Source: Streptococcus panodentis
Lineage (GTDB): Bacteria > Bacillota > Bacilli > Lactobacillales > Streptococcaceae
Assembly: GCF_017884005.1 (NCBI RefSeq)
Contig: NZ_QFAY01000008.1
Span: 1-64,000 of the forward strand
DNA: 64,000 bases
Direction: 5' to 3'
Shown here: positions 29,539 through 37,971 of the stretch, piece by piece
How the letters are laid out: each line of letters opens with the position of its first letter
Numbering within the stretch: position 1 is the first letter of the stretch
Program-made: the position numbers and the translations under genes
The notes under the pieces: generated by a model
Database searches by the model: none
What the model saw: only the letters and a program-made list of their open reading frames with translations
What the model was told of the DNA's origin: nothing

Positions 29539-31791
29539 ATGACCATTGACCATTTATTAGAAAAACTAGATGCAGCAAGTCCGATTCTGCAGGCAACCTT
29601 CGGCCTTGAAAGAGAGAGCCTGCGGGTGACAGCAGAGGGAAGTCTGGCTCAGACAGACCATCCGCAGATCTTGGGCTCCCGCAACTACCACCCGACCATC
29701 CAGACTGACTTCAGCGAGCAGCAGCTGGAGCTGATCACCCCTGTCGCCCACTCAGCCAGTGAAGCGCGGCGCCTGCTGGGAGCCATCACAGACGTAGCCG
29801 AGCGCTCCATCGACCCCAATGAGCGACTCTGGCCGCTCTCCATGCCGCCCCGGCTGACAGAGGAAGAGATTGTCATCGCCCGGCTGGAAAATGAATACGA
29901 ACACCATTACCGGGAAGGGCTGGCCGCCAAATACGGCAAACGTCTGCAGGCGATCTCAGGCATTCATTACAATATAGAGCTGGGCAAGGACTTAGTGGCG
30001 GCTCTCTTTGCCGTCAGCGGCTATGCTTCCCTCCGAGATTTTAAAAACGATCTCTATCTCAAGCTGGCCCGCAACTTTCTGCGCTTCCGCTGGCTGCTGA
30101 CCTATCTCTACGGAGCAGCCCCCTTAGCGGAGGCTGGTTTCTATGACCAGGACATTCCCCAGCCCATTCGCTCTTTTCGCAACAGCGACTATGGCTATGT
30201 CAATGATCCCCACATCCATGTTTCCTACGCTTCTCTGGAACAGTATGCCGCGGATATTGAAGGCTATGTTCAGGCAGGCGACCTGAGTGCGGAGAAGGAA
30301 TTTTACTCTGCTGTCCGTTTCCGCGGGCAGAAGCACAACCGCAGCTATCTGGACAAGGGTGTGACTTATCTGGAATTTCGCTGCTTTGATCTCAATCCCT
30401 TTGATGCTTTGGGAATCAGTCAGGAAACTCTGGATAGTGTCCATCTCTTTCTTCTAGCCCTGCTGTGGCTGGAGGATGTCAAGGAGGCAGACGAAAGCTT
30501 AGAAGCTGCGCACGCTCTCAACCAACGGGTTGCCTGCAGCCATCCGCTGACTCCTCTGCCGGACGAGGCCGACAGCTCTGCTCTTATCCAAGCCATGGAG
30601 GCTCTTATCTGCCACTTTGACCTCCCCGTCTACTACAGTCAGCTGCTCCAAAACATCAAAGCAGCTCTGCTGGACCCTAGGCAGACCCTGTCCGGCCGGC
30701 TTCTGCCTTACATAAAAAATAATTCTTTAGAAGAGTTTGGCTTGGCGAAAGCGGAGCAATTCCACGATGATGCCTGGATAGCTCCTTATGCTCTTAAAGG
30801 CTATGAAAACATGGAACTATCCACCCAAATGCTGCTCTTTGACGCCATTCAGAAGGGGCTGAATGTTGAGATTTTAGATGAAAATGACCAATTCCTCAAA
30901 CTCTGGCGGGGAAATCATGTAGAATTTGTCAAAAACGGCAACATGACTTCCAAAGATAACTATGTCATCCCGCTGGCTATGGCCAATAAAACCGTGACCA
31001 AGAAAATCTTAGCAGCAGCTGATTTTCCAGTGCCTGCCGGAGCGGAATTCTCCAGCATAGAGGAGGGCTTGGCCTACTATCCGCTTATCAAAGGCCGGCA
31101 GATTGTTGTCAAACCTAAGTCCACCAACTTCGGTCTAGGCATTTCTATCTTCCAAGAACCGGCCAGCCGGGAAAGCTACCGGAAAGCTCTGGAAATCGCC
31201 TTTGCAGAAGACAGGGCCGTTTTGGTAGAGGAATTTATCCCAGGAACCGAGTATCGATTCTTTATCCTAGATGGCTGCTGTGAAGCGGTCCTTCTGCGTG
31301 TAGCAGCCAACGTAATCGGAGACGGTCGGCATACGGTGCGAGAGCTGGTTGCTATTAAAAATGACAACCCCCTGCGCGGCCGTGACCACCGTTCTCCCTT
31401 AGAAATCATCGAACTGGGAGACATTGAACTGCTCATGCTGGACCAGCAGGGCTATGGACCTGACCATATCCTGCCAGCTGGTGTCAAGGTGGAGCTGCGC
31501 CGCAACTCCAATATCTCGACTGGGGGAGATTCCATCGATGTGACCGAAAGCATGCACCCTTCCTACAAGCAGCTGGCCGCAGATATGGCCAAAGCCATAG
31601 GGGCCTGGGTCTGCGGTGTAGATTTGATTATCCCGGACTGCACCCTTCCCTCTACCCAGGAAAAGCCCAACTGCACCTGCATTGAGCTCAATTTTAACCC
31701 CTCCATGTATATGCACACCTACTGCGCTCAGGGACCGGGTCAGCCCATCACACCGAAAATACTGGCCAAACTCTTTCCGGAGCTGGAGTAA
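29539..31791 (+). CDS. gshF: Bifunctional glutamate-cysteine ligase / glutathione synthetase
   Basis: A 750-residue GshF (GshAB) that makes glutathione in two steps within one protein. The first ~500 residues are a gamma-glutamylcysteine ligase (FGLERESLRVT at the N-terminus, then HPQILGSRNYHPTIQTDFSE and the central RFRGQKHNRSYLDKGVTYLE). The C-terminal ~250 residues are an ATP-grasp domain (VVKPKSTNFGLGISIF, VEEFIPGTEYRFFILDG, CIELNFNPSMYMHTY). It is transcribed alone and divergently from purA, with a strong terminator downstream. It supplies thiol protection against oxidative stress. Confidence 0.95.
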   Translation: MTIDHLLEKLDAASPILQATFGLERESLRVTAEGSLAQTDHPQILGSRNYHPTIQTDFSEQQLELITPVAHSASEARRLLGAITDVAERSIDPNERLWPLSMPPRLTEEEIVIARLENEYEHHYREGLAAKYGKRLQAISGIHYNIELGKDLVAALFAVSGYASLRDFKNDLYLKLARNFLRFRWLLTYLYGAAPLAEAGFYDQDIPQPIRSFRNSDYGYVNDPHIHVSYASLEQYAADIEGYVQAGDLSAEKEFYSAVRFRGQKHNRSYLDKGVTYLEFRCFDLNPFDALGISQETLDSVHLFLLALLWLEDVKEADESLEAAHALNQRVACSHPLTPLPDEADSSALIQAMEALICHFDLPVYYSQLLQNIKAALLDPRQTLSGRLLPYIKNNSLEEFGLAKAEQFHDDAWIAPYALKGYENMELSTQMLLFDAIQKGLNVEILDENDQFLKLWRGNHVEFVKNGNMTSKDNYVIPLAMANKTVTKKILAAADFPVPAGAEFSSIEEGLAYYPLIKGRQIVVKPKSTNFGLGISIFQEPASRESYRKALEIAFAEDRAVLVEEFIPGTEYRFFILDGCCEAVLLRVAANVIGDGRHTVRELVAIKNDNPLRGRDHRSPLEIIELGDIELLMLDQQGYGPDHILPAGVKVELRRNSNISTGGDSIDVTESMHPSYKQLAADMAKAIGAWVCGVDLIIPDCTLPSTQEKPNCTCIELNFNPSMYMHTYCAQGPGQPITPKILAKLFPELE

Positions 31792-32097
31792 TCTAGGCTT
31801 TTCGTGCTAAGCAGCAAAGCACCGACCGTCCCGGCGGAACCAAACCGAACTAGAAAGATAAACGAACCAGCCGACCTTTCTTTCACAGCCAGCTGTTCCA
31901 TCCAGAACTTTCTCTATTAAAAAATCGCAGCACAAAACGGCTGCGATTTTTGTCTGCATGTATACTCAAGGAAGAGCGGCAGAAAACTAGAATCAGGCTA
32001 AAAAGATTCTCCTAACCTTCCCTGCTTTGCTATTTTTAGCCCCCAAGGCTGTTGGAACTAGCGGTTTGAAGAGATTGTCAAAGAGCATGCGGTTTTT
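31792..32097. other. Intergenic spacer after gshF
   Basis: Holds the gshF terminator at 31921-31950 and short fragments resembling the hairpin repeats. No gene is seen. Confidence 0.5.
31921..31955 (+). terminator. gshF terminator
   Basis: AAAATCGCAGC pairs with GCTGCGATTTT around an 8-nt loop and ends in a T-run. Confidence 0.9.
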
Positions 32098-33084
32098 TTA
32101 CAGTGCTCCTACAATTCGATGGGGGACATAGGCTTCATCCAAGTAAGCCATGTCTGCTGCTGTCAGGGTCAGGTCAAAGGCCCCGGCGAAATCATCCAGA
32201 TACCTTTCCTTGGTGACACCGACAATGGGCGAATCAATCCCTTTTTGCCAGAGCCAAGCCAAGGCTACCTGCGCCCGCGTGCGGCCGCAGCGCTCGGCTA
32301 CTTGAGCGACCCGCTCGACAATCAGACGGTCCTGCTCCTCGGTGCTGTCATACTTGGACTTAGCTGTTTCATCGGTGCGGCTTCTGGCTGTATCTGCCGT
32401 CCAGTCGCGGACCACCCGGCCAGCGGCAAAAGGACTGTAGGGAGCCAGACCGACACCGGAGTCTTTGCAGAAAGGAATCATTTCCCGCTCATCTTCCCGG
32501 TAGAGAAGATTATAGTGATTCTGCATGACGGAAAATTTGGTCCAGCCGTTCTTTTCAGCGGCATACTGAGCCTTTTGGAACTGCCAGGCATACATGGCAG
32601 AAGCTCCTAAATAGCGGACCCTGCCAGAGCGGACCAAGTCATGGAGGGCAGCCATTGTTTCCTCAATCGGCGTCTGGTAATCCCAGCGGTGAATATAGAG
32701 CAGGTCGATATAGTCCAGCCCCAGCCGTTCCAGACTGGCATTGACCTGACTGAAAATTGCCTTGCGGGACAGTCCCCTCGTATTTCGGCCTTCGTGCTGA
32801 CCGTCACCAAAGAAAAGCTTGGTGGCAATAACGACCTCCTCCCGGTCGGCAAAGTCACGGATAGCCCGCCCGAGGTACTCCTCACTGCTGCCGGCCGCGT
32901 AGACATTGGCCGTATCAAAGAAGTTCACGCCCATATCCAGCGCTTTTTTAATAATCTGCCGGCTTTTTTCCTCATCCAAGAGCCAGCCTGAGTGAAACCC
33001 TCGGCTGGCATCGCCGAAACTCATACAGCCCAGACAGATTTTCGAAACGTCGAGGCCGGTTTGGCCTAATCTTGTATATTCCAT
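32098..33084 (-). CDS. Aldo/keto reductase
   Basis: A 328-residue NADPH-dependent (beta/alpha)8 oxidoreductase. The catalytic tetrad is visible: FDTANVYAAGSSEEYLGRAI (Asp and Tyr), VIATKLFF (Lys) and YIHRWD (His). Start at 33084 with GGAGGAATC upstream; a longer frame runs into the preceding gene. It is the last gene of a MerR-controlled operon with a cupin, a CMD protein and a broken SDR, which suggests detoxification of reactive carbonyls. The substrate is inferred only from context. Confidence 0.9.
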   Translation of the reverse strand: MEYTRLGQTGLDVSKICLGCMSFGDASRGFHSGWLLDEEKSRQIIKKALDMGVNFFDTANVYAAGSSEEYLGRAIRDFADREEVVIATKLFFGDGQHEGRNTRGLSRKAIFSQVNASLERLGLDYIDLLYIHRWDYQTPIEETMAALHDLVRSGRVRYLGASAMYAWQFQKAQYAAEKNGWTKFSVMQNHYNLLYREDEREMIPFCKDSGVGLAPYSPFAAGRVVRDWTADTARSRTDETAKSKYDSTEEQDRLIVERVAQVAERCGRTRAQVALAWLWQKGIDSPIVGVTKERYLDDFAGAFDLTLTAADMAYLDEAYVPHRIVGAL

Positions 33085-33107
33085 GATGATTCCTCCATTA
33101 GCCTGTG

Positions 33108-33425
33108 CTATTCCCAGATTTCCTTTGCCTTGGTCAAAGCCGACCAAGCCTTGGGCCAGCCCATATAAAAGGCAGCATGGGTGATAATTTCTGCGATTTC
33201 GTCTTTGCTGACTCCATTTTCTTTGGCCTTCGTCAAATGAAATGCCAGCTGCTCAAAATTGCCCGCCGTCATCAGCACCGTGACGGTGACAATGGAGCGG
33301 ATTTTAGGGGACAATTCTGCCTCTCTGGACCAGACCTGCCCAAAAAGCACATCGTCATTCAAGGCTGCAAATGCAGGAGCAAATTCTCCCAACAAATCAC
33401 GACCGGCTGTTTGTTTTTCTGCCAT
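33108..33425 (-). CDS. Carboxymuconolactone decarboxylase (CMD) family protein
   Basis: A 105-residue single-domain CMD protein, similar to small gamma-carboxymuconolactone decarboxylases or AhpD-like folds. The segment SPKIRSIVTVTVLMTAGNFEQLAFHLTKAKENG covers the conserved region, with a histidine at the usual active-site place; the C-x-x-C of AhpD is absent, so peroxidase activity is unlikely. It lies between the cupin and the aldo/keto reductase in the MerR operon. Confidence 0.85.
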   Translation of the reverse strand: MAEKQTAGRDLLGEFAPAFAALNDDVLFGQVWSREAELSPKIRSIVTVTVLMTAGNFEQLAFHLTKAKENGVSKDEIAEIITHAAFYMGWPKAWSALTKAKEIWE

Positions 33426-33436
33426 TTCCTGTCTCC

Positions 33437-33862
33437 TTATAAACCATGATCTCTATGAGCCGACTCATAAATGTCATCTGTCACTGCTTCAAAGAACTCA
33501 CTGGCTCCAGCAGTGATAGCAATATGCTCAAACCAAGCATCTTTAACAGCACCGTGCCAGTGCTTGACTCCTTTATCCGTCACCACAACATCCCCGGCCT
33601 GCAGCAGCCGCGCAGCTTTTCCCTCCTCTTGGTAAAGCCCCTGTCCGCCTAAAACCAGAAGGATCTGATAGCCCTCTGTATGAACATGCCAATGATTGCG
33701 GCAGCCCGGCTCAAAGGTCACATTGGCAACTCCTGTACGGCCGCCGGGCGCTTGGGCTAATACAGCCAGATAAGACCGGCCCGTAAAGACATCCTGGTAA
33801 GCCTCATTTTCCTCTCCAACCGGAAAAATAATCCCCTGTTGCACTTCTTCAAACTGCGCCAT
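33437..33862 (-). CDS. Cupin domain protein
   Basis: A 141-residue small cupin. The metal-binding motifs are visible: HWHVHTEGYQILLVLGGQG (motif 1, two His plus Glu) and GDVVVTDKGVKHWHGA (motif 2). Such proteins pair with CMD proteins in several Firmicute operons. The start overlaps the last base of the MerR stop codon, indicating coupled translation. The ligand is unknown. Confidence 0.87.
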   Translation of the reverse strand: MAQFEEVQQGIIFPVGEENEAYQDVFTGRSYLAVLAQAPGGRTGVANVTFEPGCRNHWHVHTEGYQILLVLGGQGLYQEEGKAARLLQAGDVVVTDKGVKHWHGAVKDAWFEHIAITAGASEFFEAVTDDIYESAHRDHGL

Positions 33863-34254
33863 TAGTCTGCCTCTCTTTCTGTAAATAATTCTCGCTCTCT
33901 GGGAACCACCTTATTTTCATAATTCTCAATCTTATAGTTCAGCCGATTGAGAGCAGCCTGCAGGGTTCCCAGCCGTCCCTCCAGCTTATCCTTTTCATCC
34001 TGCAGGATAGACAGTCTGGCCGGAATGCTCTCATCCCCCTTGTCCAGAAGCTTGATATAGTCAATCAGGCTTTCAACAGACATGCCGGCTGTTTTAAAAA
34101 GGCGGACAAACTCCAGCACCTCGATCTCGTGCTGGCTGAAATCCCGGATTCCTGCAGCATTTCGCGTCACCGGCGGAATCAGTCCAATCCGCTCATAATA
34201 GCGAATCGTGTCCGCACTGATACCGGTTCGTTCACTTACTTTTTTTATGTTCAT
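33862..34254 (-). CDS. MerR family transcriptional regulator (AdhR/NmlR-like)
   Basis: A 130-residue regulator with an N-terminal winged helix (MNIKKVSERTGISADTIRYY) followed by a helical dimerisation region. The promoter upstream of the whole operon has a 19-bp spacer with a perfect CTTGGAGT/ACTCCAAG dyad, the type of site these regulators bind and untwist. There is no cysteine cluster for metals, so a carbonyl- or quinone-sensing AdhR-like protein is more likely. It probably activates its own operon. Confidence 0.88.
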   Translation of the reverse strand: MNIKKVSERTGISADTIRYYERIGLIPPVTRNAAGIRDFSQHEIEVLEFVRLFKTAGMSVESLIDYIKLLDKGDESIPARLSILQDEKDKLEGRLGTLQAALNRLNYKIENYENKVVPRERELFTEREAD

Positions 34255-34263
34255 CTTTTCCTC

Positions 34264-34663
34264 CTATTTTTCTGGCTGCAGCGGTCCGTAAAAATACGAA
34301 GCTGTCGCGACGCCATCGATCAAAAAGGTAGAGTCCATTATACATGGGCCGCGCTCGCCAAGCAGCAGTTCCGCCAGATTGGCAATTTCGTCTGTCGTTC
34401 CCGGACGTCCTGCGGGCGACTCTGCAAATATATTTTTATAAAAAATCTCCGCGAATGCCGCTCAACTCATCAACAGCCAGCGGCGTAACGACAATGCCCG
34501 GTGCAATGTCATTGATCCGAGCTCCTATTTTGCCTCATTCAACCGCCTCATACATGGTCCGCTTTTCATTGGCGCGCTTAGCCGGCTGATATGCGTGGAG
34601 ACTATTTTCAATCTTATCAATATGCAGAAAATCCAAGCCCAGCAATTCATCTGCCGGTGTCAT
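34264..34663 (-). pseudogene. Short-chain dehydrogenase (SDR) pseudogene
   Basis: Translated with the breaks repaired, the sequence matches the C-terminal half of an SDR: AYQPAKRANEKRTMYEAVE, then IGARINDIAPGIVVTPL, then AGRPGTTDEIANLAELL and finally LIDGVATASYFYGPLQPEK. The N-terminal Rossmann half is missing, although an ATG with AAAGGAGG (34663) opens the remaining part in frame. A TGA interrupts it after about 42 codons (a tryptophan position), and a frameshift follows near 34430-34445. It is the first gene after the MerR-type promoter. Confidence 0.85.
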
Positions 34664-34696
34664 CTGGACCTCCTTTGTTGCAATCTGTATAAATCC

Positions 34697-34727
34697 ATTA
34701 TAAACCTTGGAGTGGACTCCAAGTCAA
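34697..34727 (-). promoter_or_regulatory. MerR-type promoter and operator
   Basis: Minus strand: -35 TTGACT (34722-34727), a 19-bp spacer and -10 TATAAT (34697-34702). The spacer carries the perfect dyad CTTGGAGT-CC-ACTCCAAG (34706-34723). An overlong spacer with a central dyad is the hallmark of MerR-family activation. Confidence 0.9.
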
Positions 34728-34889
34728 GCCCTTTTAGAAAAAAATCGTCTGCAAAATAAAGGAGCGGGAAAGAACGCCAAATAAAAGAGTTCGTCTTCCC
34801 ACCCCTCACAGTTGATTCAGTCATCTTTGATGCTTCATACTCTTCGAAAATCCCTTCAAACCACGTCGCTTCTCAGAATGAGAGAAATG

Positions 34890-35708
34890 CTAAAACAAGC
34901 AGCTGTCCAGCAATTCTCTGTTGCGCAGCTGCTGGAGCCAAACCTGCGGAATAGCCTCCAGACCGTAGATAAGACCGGCTAAGCCGCCGGTCACAGAGGC
35001 TACCGTGTCGGTATCATCGCCCAGATTGACCGCTTTCAGGACTGCTTCCGAGTAAGCCGTAGTCTGCAGCAGGCACCAAAGAGCCGCCTCTAGAGTGTCC
35101 ACTACATAGCCGCTGGAGCGAATAGCAGTCTGCGGCAGCCGGGCCAGCTCTTTTAAGCGGCTGAAAGCCGAACTGACTTGCAGACCAGTCAAAATTTGGG
35201 GCAAGTGCCGACCAGCCAGCAGCTGTCTGGCAATGTCTATATAAATCTGGCAGGCTTCTATCGAAAGAGCATGGGCATGGGTAATGCTGGAAACCGCCTG
35301 AATGTCAGCCCTATCAGCTGCTGTAAATGCCAAGGGCAGGATTCGCATCAGAGAGCCGTTGCCGTTGGAAAACACATCAGACAGGCCGTAGCCTAGCATC
35401 AGAGCCTGACGAGTTGCATGGCCCACATCAAAGGTCTGGCCATCTGCTGTATAGGCCCCCTCAAACAGCCAGCTCCTGAAACGCCGCTGCATGTCCGCTG
35501 GGTCAATGACTCCTCGATCCCTGATAGATGCACAGGTCGCTAGGACAAGACTGGTATCATCCGACCAAGTGCCAGCCGGCTGCTGGTGGCTGCCGTAGCC
35601 AACCATAGCGTCCGCCGTAAAACTGCCTCGCTCCCGAAACTCATAAGGCACCCCCAGAGCATCTGCCACAGCCAGGCCATAAACCGCTGCTTTTAAATAT
35701 TGATTCAT
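34890..35708 (-). CDS. ADP-ribosylglycohydrolase family protein
   Basis: A 272-residue all-helical hydrolase of the ADP-ribosylglycohydrolase (DraG/ARH) family, which removes ADP-ribose from proteins or nucleic acids. Magnesium-site motifs are seen: WSDDTSLVLATC near residue 55 and GDDTDTVASVTGGLAG near the C-terminus. The conserved GLAVADALGVPYEFRERG begins the protein. The start at 35708 (or 35711) follows GGGAGG. No ADP-ribosyltransferase gene is adjacent, so the target is unknown. It stands alone between repeats. Confidence 0.88.
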   Translation of the reverse strand: MNQYLKAAVYGLAVADALGVPYEFRERGSFTADAMVGYGSHQQPAGTWSDDTSLVLATCASIRDRGVIDPADMQRRFRSWLFEGAYTADGQTFDVGHATRQALMLGYGLSDVFSNGNGSLMRILPLAFTAADRADIQAVSSITHAHALSIEACQIYIDIARQLLAGRHLPQILTGLQVSSAFSRLKELARLPQTAIRSSGYVVDTLEAALWCLLQTTAYSEAVLKAVNLGDDTDTVASVTGGLAGLIYGLEAIPQVWLQQLRNRELLDSCLF

Positions 35709-35711
35709 CAT

Positions 35712-36846
35712 ACGCCTCCCTCGTTTTACAGTCTTGTTCGGAAAGAGATGACGATTCTTCTTTTGACTTACCTTAGCCGTGAGGCGCAAAAGGCAGAATC
35801 TGCTGCTCTTTCTATTGAAACCCGCACATCGTTCGCTTCGGCCCGCTCTACCAGTCCGCCATCACTTGAGAAAAAAGATGGAAAGCCAGAATAGAATGAA
35901 TAAAAAACGAACAGAGTTGAGTTTTTCCCTTTCGCAATGAATATCGTCTTTTAGTTTGCTTTTAATAGTAGGTAACAAGCCGCAGGCTGTAGTGGGGTAC
36001 GGCTGATGCAAGCTTCGCTTGCCTTATCCACAACCTTTCTACCCCACTATCTTGTTTCTAGGTTCGGGCTGAGGGTGGGACGAAAGTCCTTCAGTCTCAC
36101 TTTGTTTTGGTAAAAAACTTTTGACGCGGTAGCTGATTGCTCAAAGCACTGCTTTGAGGTTATGGATGAAATATCCGTTAGGATGTGTCAAGACTGTTCG
36201 TCTTTTAGACTCCAAAAAGCTCCTGCATTGAGGAAAACTCTGTTTTCCTCATCCCCAACCTCTCACAGTCCCCCGGACTGTTAAAGCAAGGCGAGCTAAC
36301 GACGTCTTAAAAGATAAACGAAATGACGATAATAGAGCCAATTGCTTGCAGGCCACTGCTTAAGGTAAGGCATCAAAAAGACAGCCGGTCTCCGAACAAG
36401 TCTATTATACCATGTTCTGCTCAAGAACCAGCAGGCGAACCATCTCTCTATGTTCTGCTCAACGAAAATCAAAAAGCACACTGGAAAGCCAGCTGGAGAC
36501 TGTACCGGCCTCAAACCGATGGCGGTGGGACAGACGCCCATGATGGCTGCGACCTCACCCACAGAGGATCTGTCTTTTGAAAGATCCCATATCAGACCCG
36601 CCATCTTCATTTTTCAAAAAGCTTGAGTATAGTCTTTCAGTTTGCTTTTAGCAGTGAAACTGTCTGGGGGACAGTTTCAGCCTATCATTTTGAAATAAGA
36701 AAATGATAGGTTGCGGATAAGAGACCGTGAGGAATTCTCAAAAGTAGGGCAAGGCGCGAGTTAACGACATCATAAAAGATAAACGAAATGATGATAAAAT
36801 ATGGCAAGGCCGAGACATCTTATCCCGGCCTTGTCCCGAAGGAGCT
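35712..36846. repeat. 1.1-kb repeat-rich spacer
   Basis: No gene is seen. From 35940 to 36335 the sequence is a rearranged copy of 19670-20400 (CTTTTAGTTTGC, ACAACCTTTCTACC, GTTGACGCGGTAGCTGATTGC-type blocks, CCCCGGACTGT). A RUP-like fragment starts near 36461 (CTCAACGAAAATC). From 36632 to 36795 there is an element whose ends match 42222-42330, with an extra 58-bp two-hairpin block at 36652-36709. Confidence 0.65.
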
Positions 36847-37956
36847 TTAAACCGCTGGCTGCTGCTGGGTAATACAGTGGATATTGCCGCCGCCGTATGC
36901 AATTTCAGCCGTCTGCACGCCGACAATCTTTCTGTCAGGAAACATGGCCTGAACCTGCTCCACAGCCAGAGCATCATGCTCATCACCATACTGAGGCAGA
37001 ATAACAGCCCCGTTGACAATCAGAAAATTAAGATAGGAAGCAATGGCGATTTCTCCCTCTTCCCGAGGAATGCTGCCCTCGGCGTAATCAATGCTGTCTG
37101 CTGCCCTGAGATAGCAAGGCTCCTTGGTCACACAGAGCTTATGAACTTTCAGCCGACGCCCCTTGGCATCCGTCTGCTCTGTCAGAAAATGATAGGCAGC
37201 CTGAGCTTCCTTGTAGAAAGGATGGCTCCTGTCTTCTGTATAAATGCAGGCGGCTTCTCCCGGCCGAACAAAACAGGCAACATCGTCAATATGCCCATTG
37301 GTCTCATAAGGGTCAATACCGTCCTTGACCCAGATGACCTTTTCAGCATTGAGATAATCTTTGAGCTTTTCCTCAATCTCTGCCTTAGACAAATGCGGAT
37401 TGCGGCTGGGGTGCAGGAGACACATCTCCGTCACCAGAACCGTTCCTTCTCCATCCACATGGATAGATCCGCCTTCCAGCACGAAATCCGCCGTCTTGTA
37501 AGAGTCCACGCCCTCGATTTCGCAGACCTTGCGGGCAACCAGCGCATCCTGATCCCAAGGGAAATACAGCCCGTCAGCCAAACCGCCCCAAGCATTGAAT
37601 TCCCAATCTACTGCCCGGAGATCCCCCTGATCATTGACCAGAAAAGTCGGCCCGCAGTCCCGAATCCAAGAGTCATCGCTGGTCATTTCAATAACGCGAA
37701 TATTGTCTCTGCCCAGCGCTGCCACACGCGCCAGCGCATTTTCATACTGAGTAGGCGGCACACAGAGGGAGACTGGTTCAAACTCACTGATAGCCTGTGC
37801 TACTTGGAGAAAAGCCTGCTGGGCCGGTTTCGCTCCCAGACGCCAGTTGTCATTGCGCCAAGGCCAAAGCATCCAAATCTGCTCTTGCCTTTCAAATTCT
37901 CCCGGCATGCGGAATCCGTCTTGCTTAGGAGTAGAATCATTGATACGTTTTGCCAT
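36847..37956 (-). CDS. aguA: Agmatine deiminase
   Basis: A 369-residue guanidino-group-modifying enzyme that hydrolyses agmatine to N-carbamoylputrescine and ammonia. Seen: MPGEFERQEQIWMLWPWR at the N-terminus, EGGSIHVDGEGTVLVTE, GHIDDVACFVRPGE (catalytic His/Asp) and the nucleophile cysteine in GGGNIHCITQQQPAV at the C-terminus. It is the last gene of the local agu cluster (aguB, aguD, aguA). The ammonia raises pH and helps acid tolerance. Confidence 0.96.
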   Translation of the reverse strand: MAKRINDSTPKQDGFRMPGEFERQEQIWMLWPWRNDNWRLGAKPAQQAFLQVAQAISEFEPVSLCVPPTQYENALARVAALGRDNIRVIEMTSDDSWIRDCGPTFLVNDQGDLRAVDWEFNAWGGLADGLYFPWDQDALVARKVCEIEGVDSYKTADFVLEGGSIHVDGEGTVLVTEMCLLHPSRNPHLSKAEIEEKLKDYLNAEKVIWVKDGIDPYETNGHIDDVACFVRPGEAACIYTEDRSHPFYKEAQAAYHFLTEQTDAKGRRLKVHKLCVTKEPCYLRAADSIDYAEGSIPREEGEIAIASYLNFLIVNGAVILPQYGDEHDALAVEQVQAMFPDRKIVGVQTAEIAYGGGNIHCITQQQPAV

Positions 37957-37971
37957 TTTTTGACCTCATTT

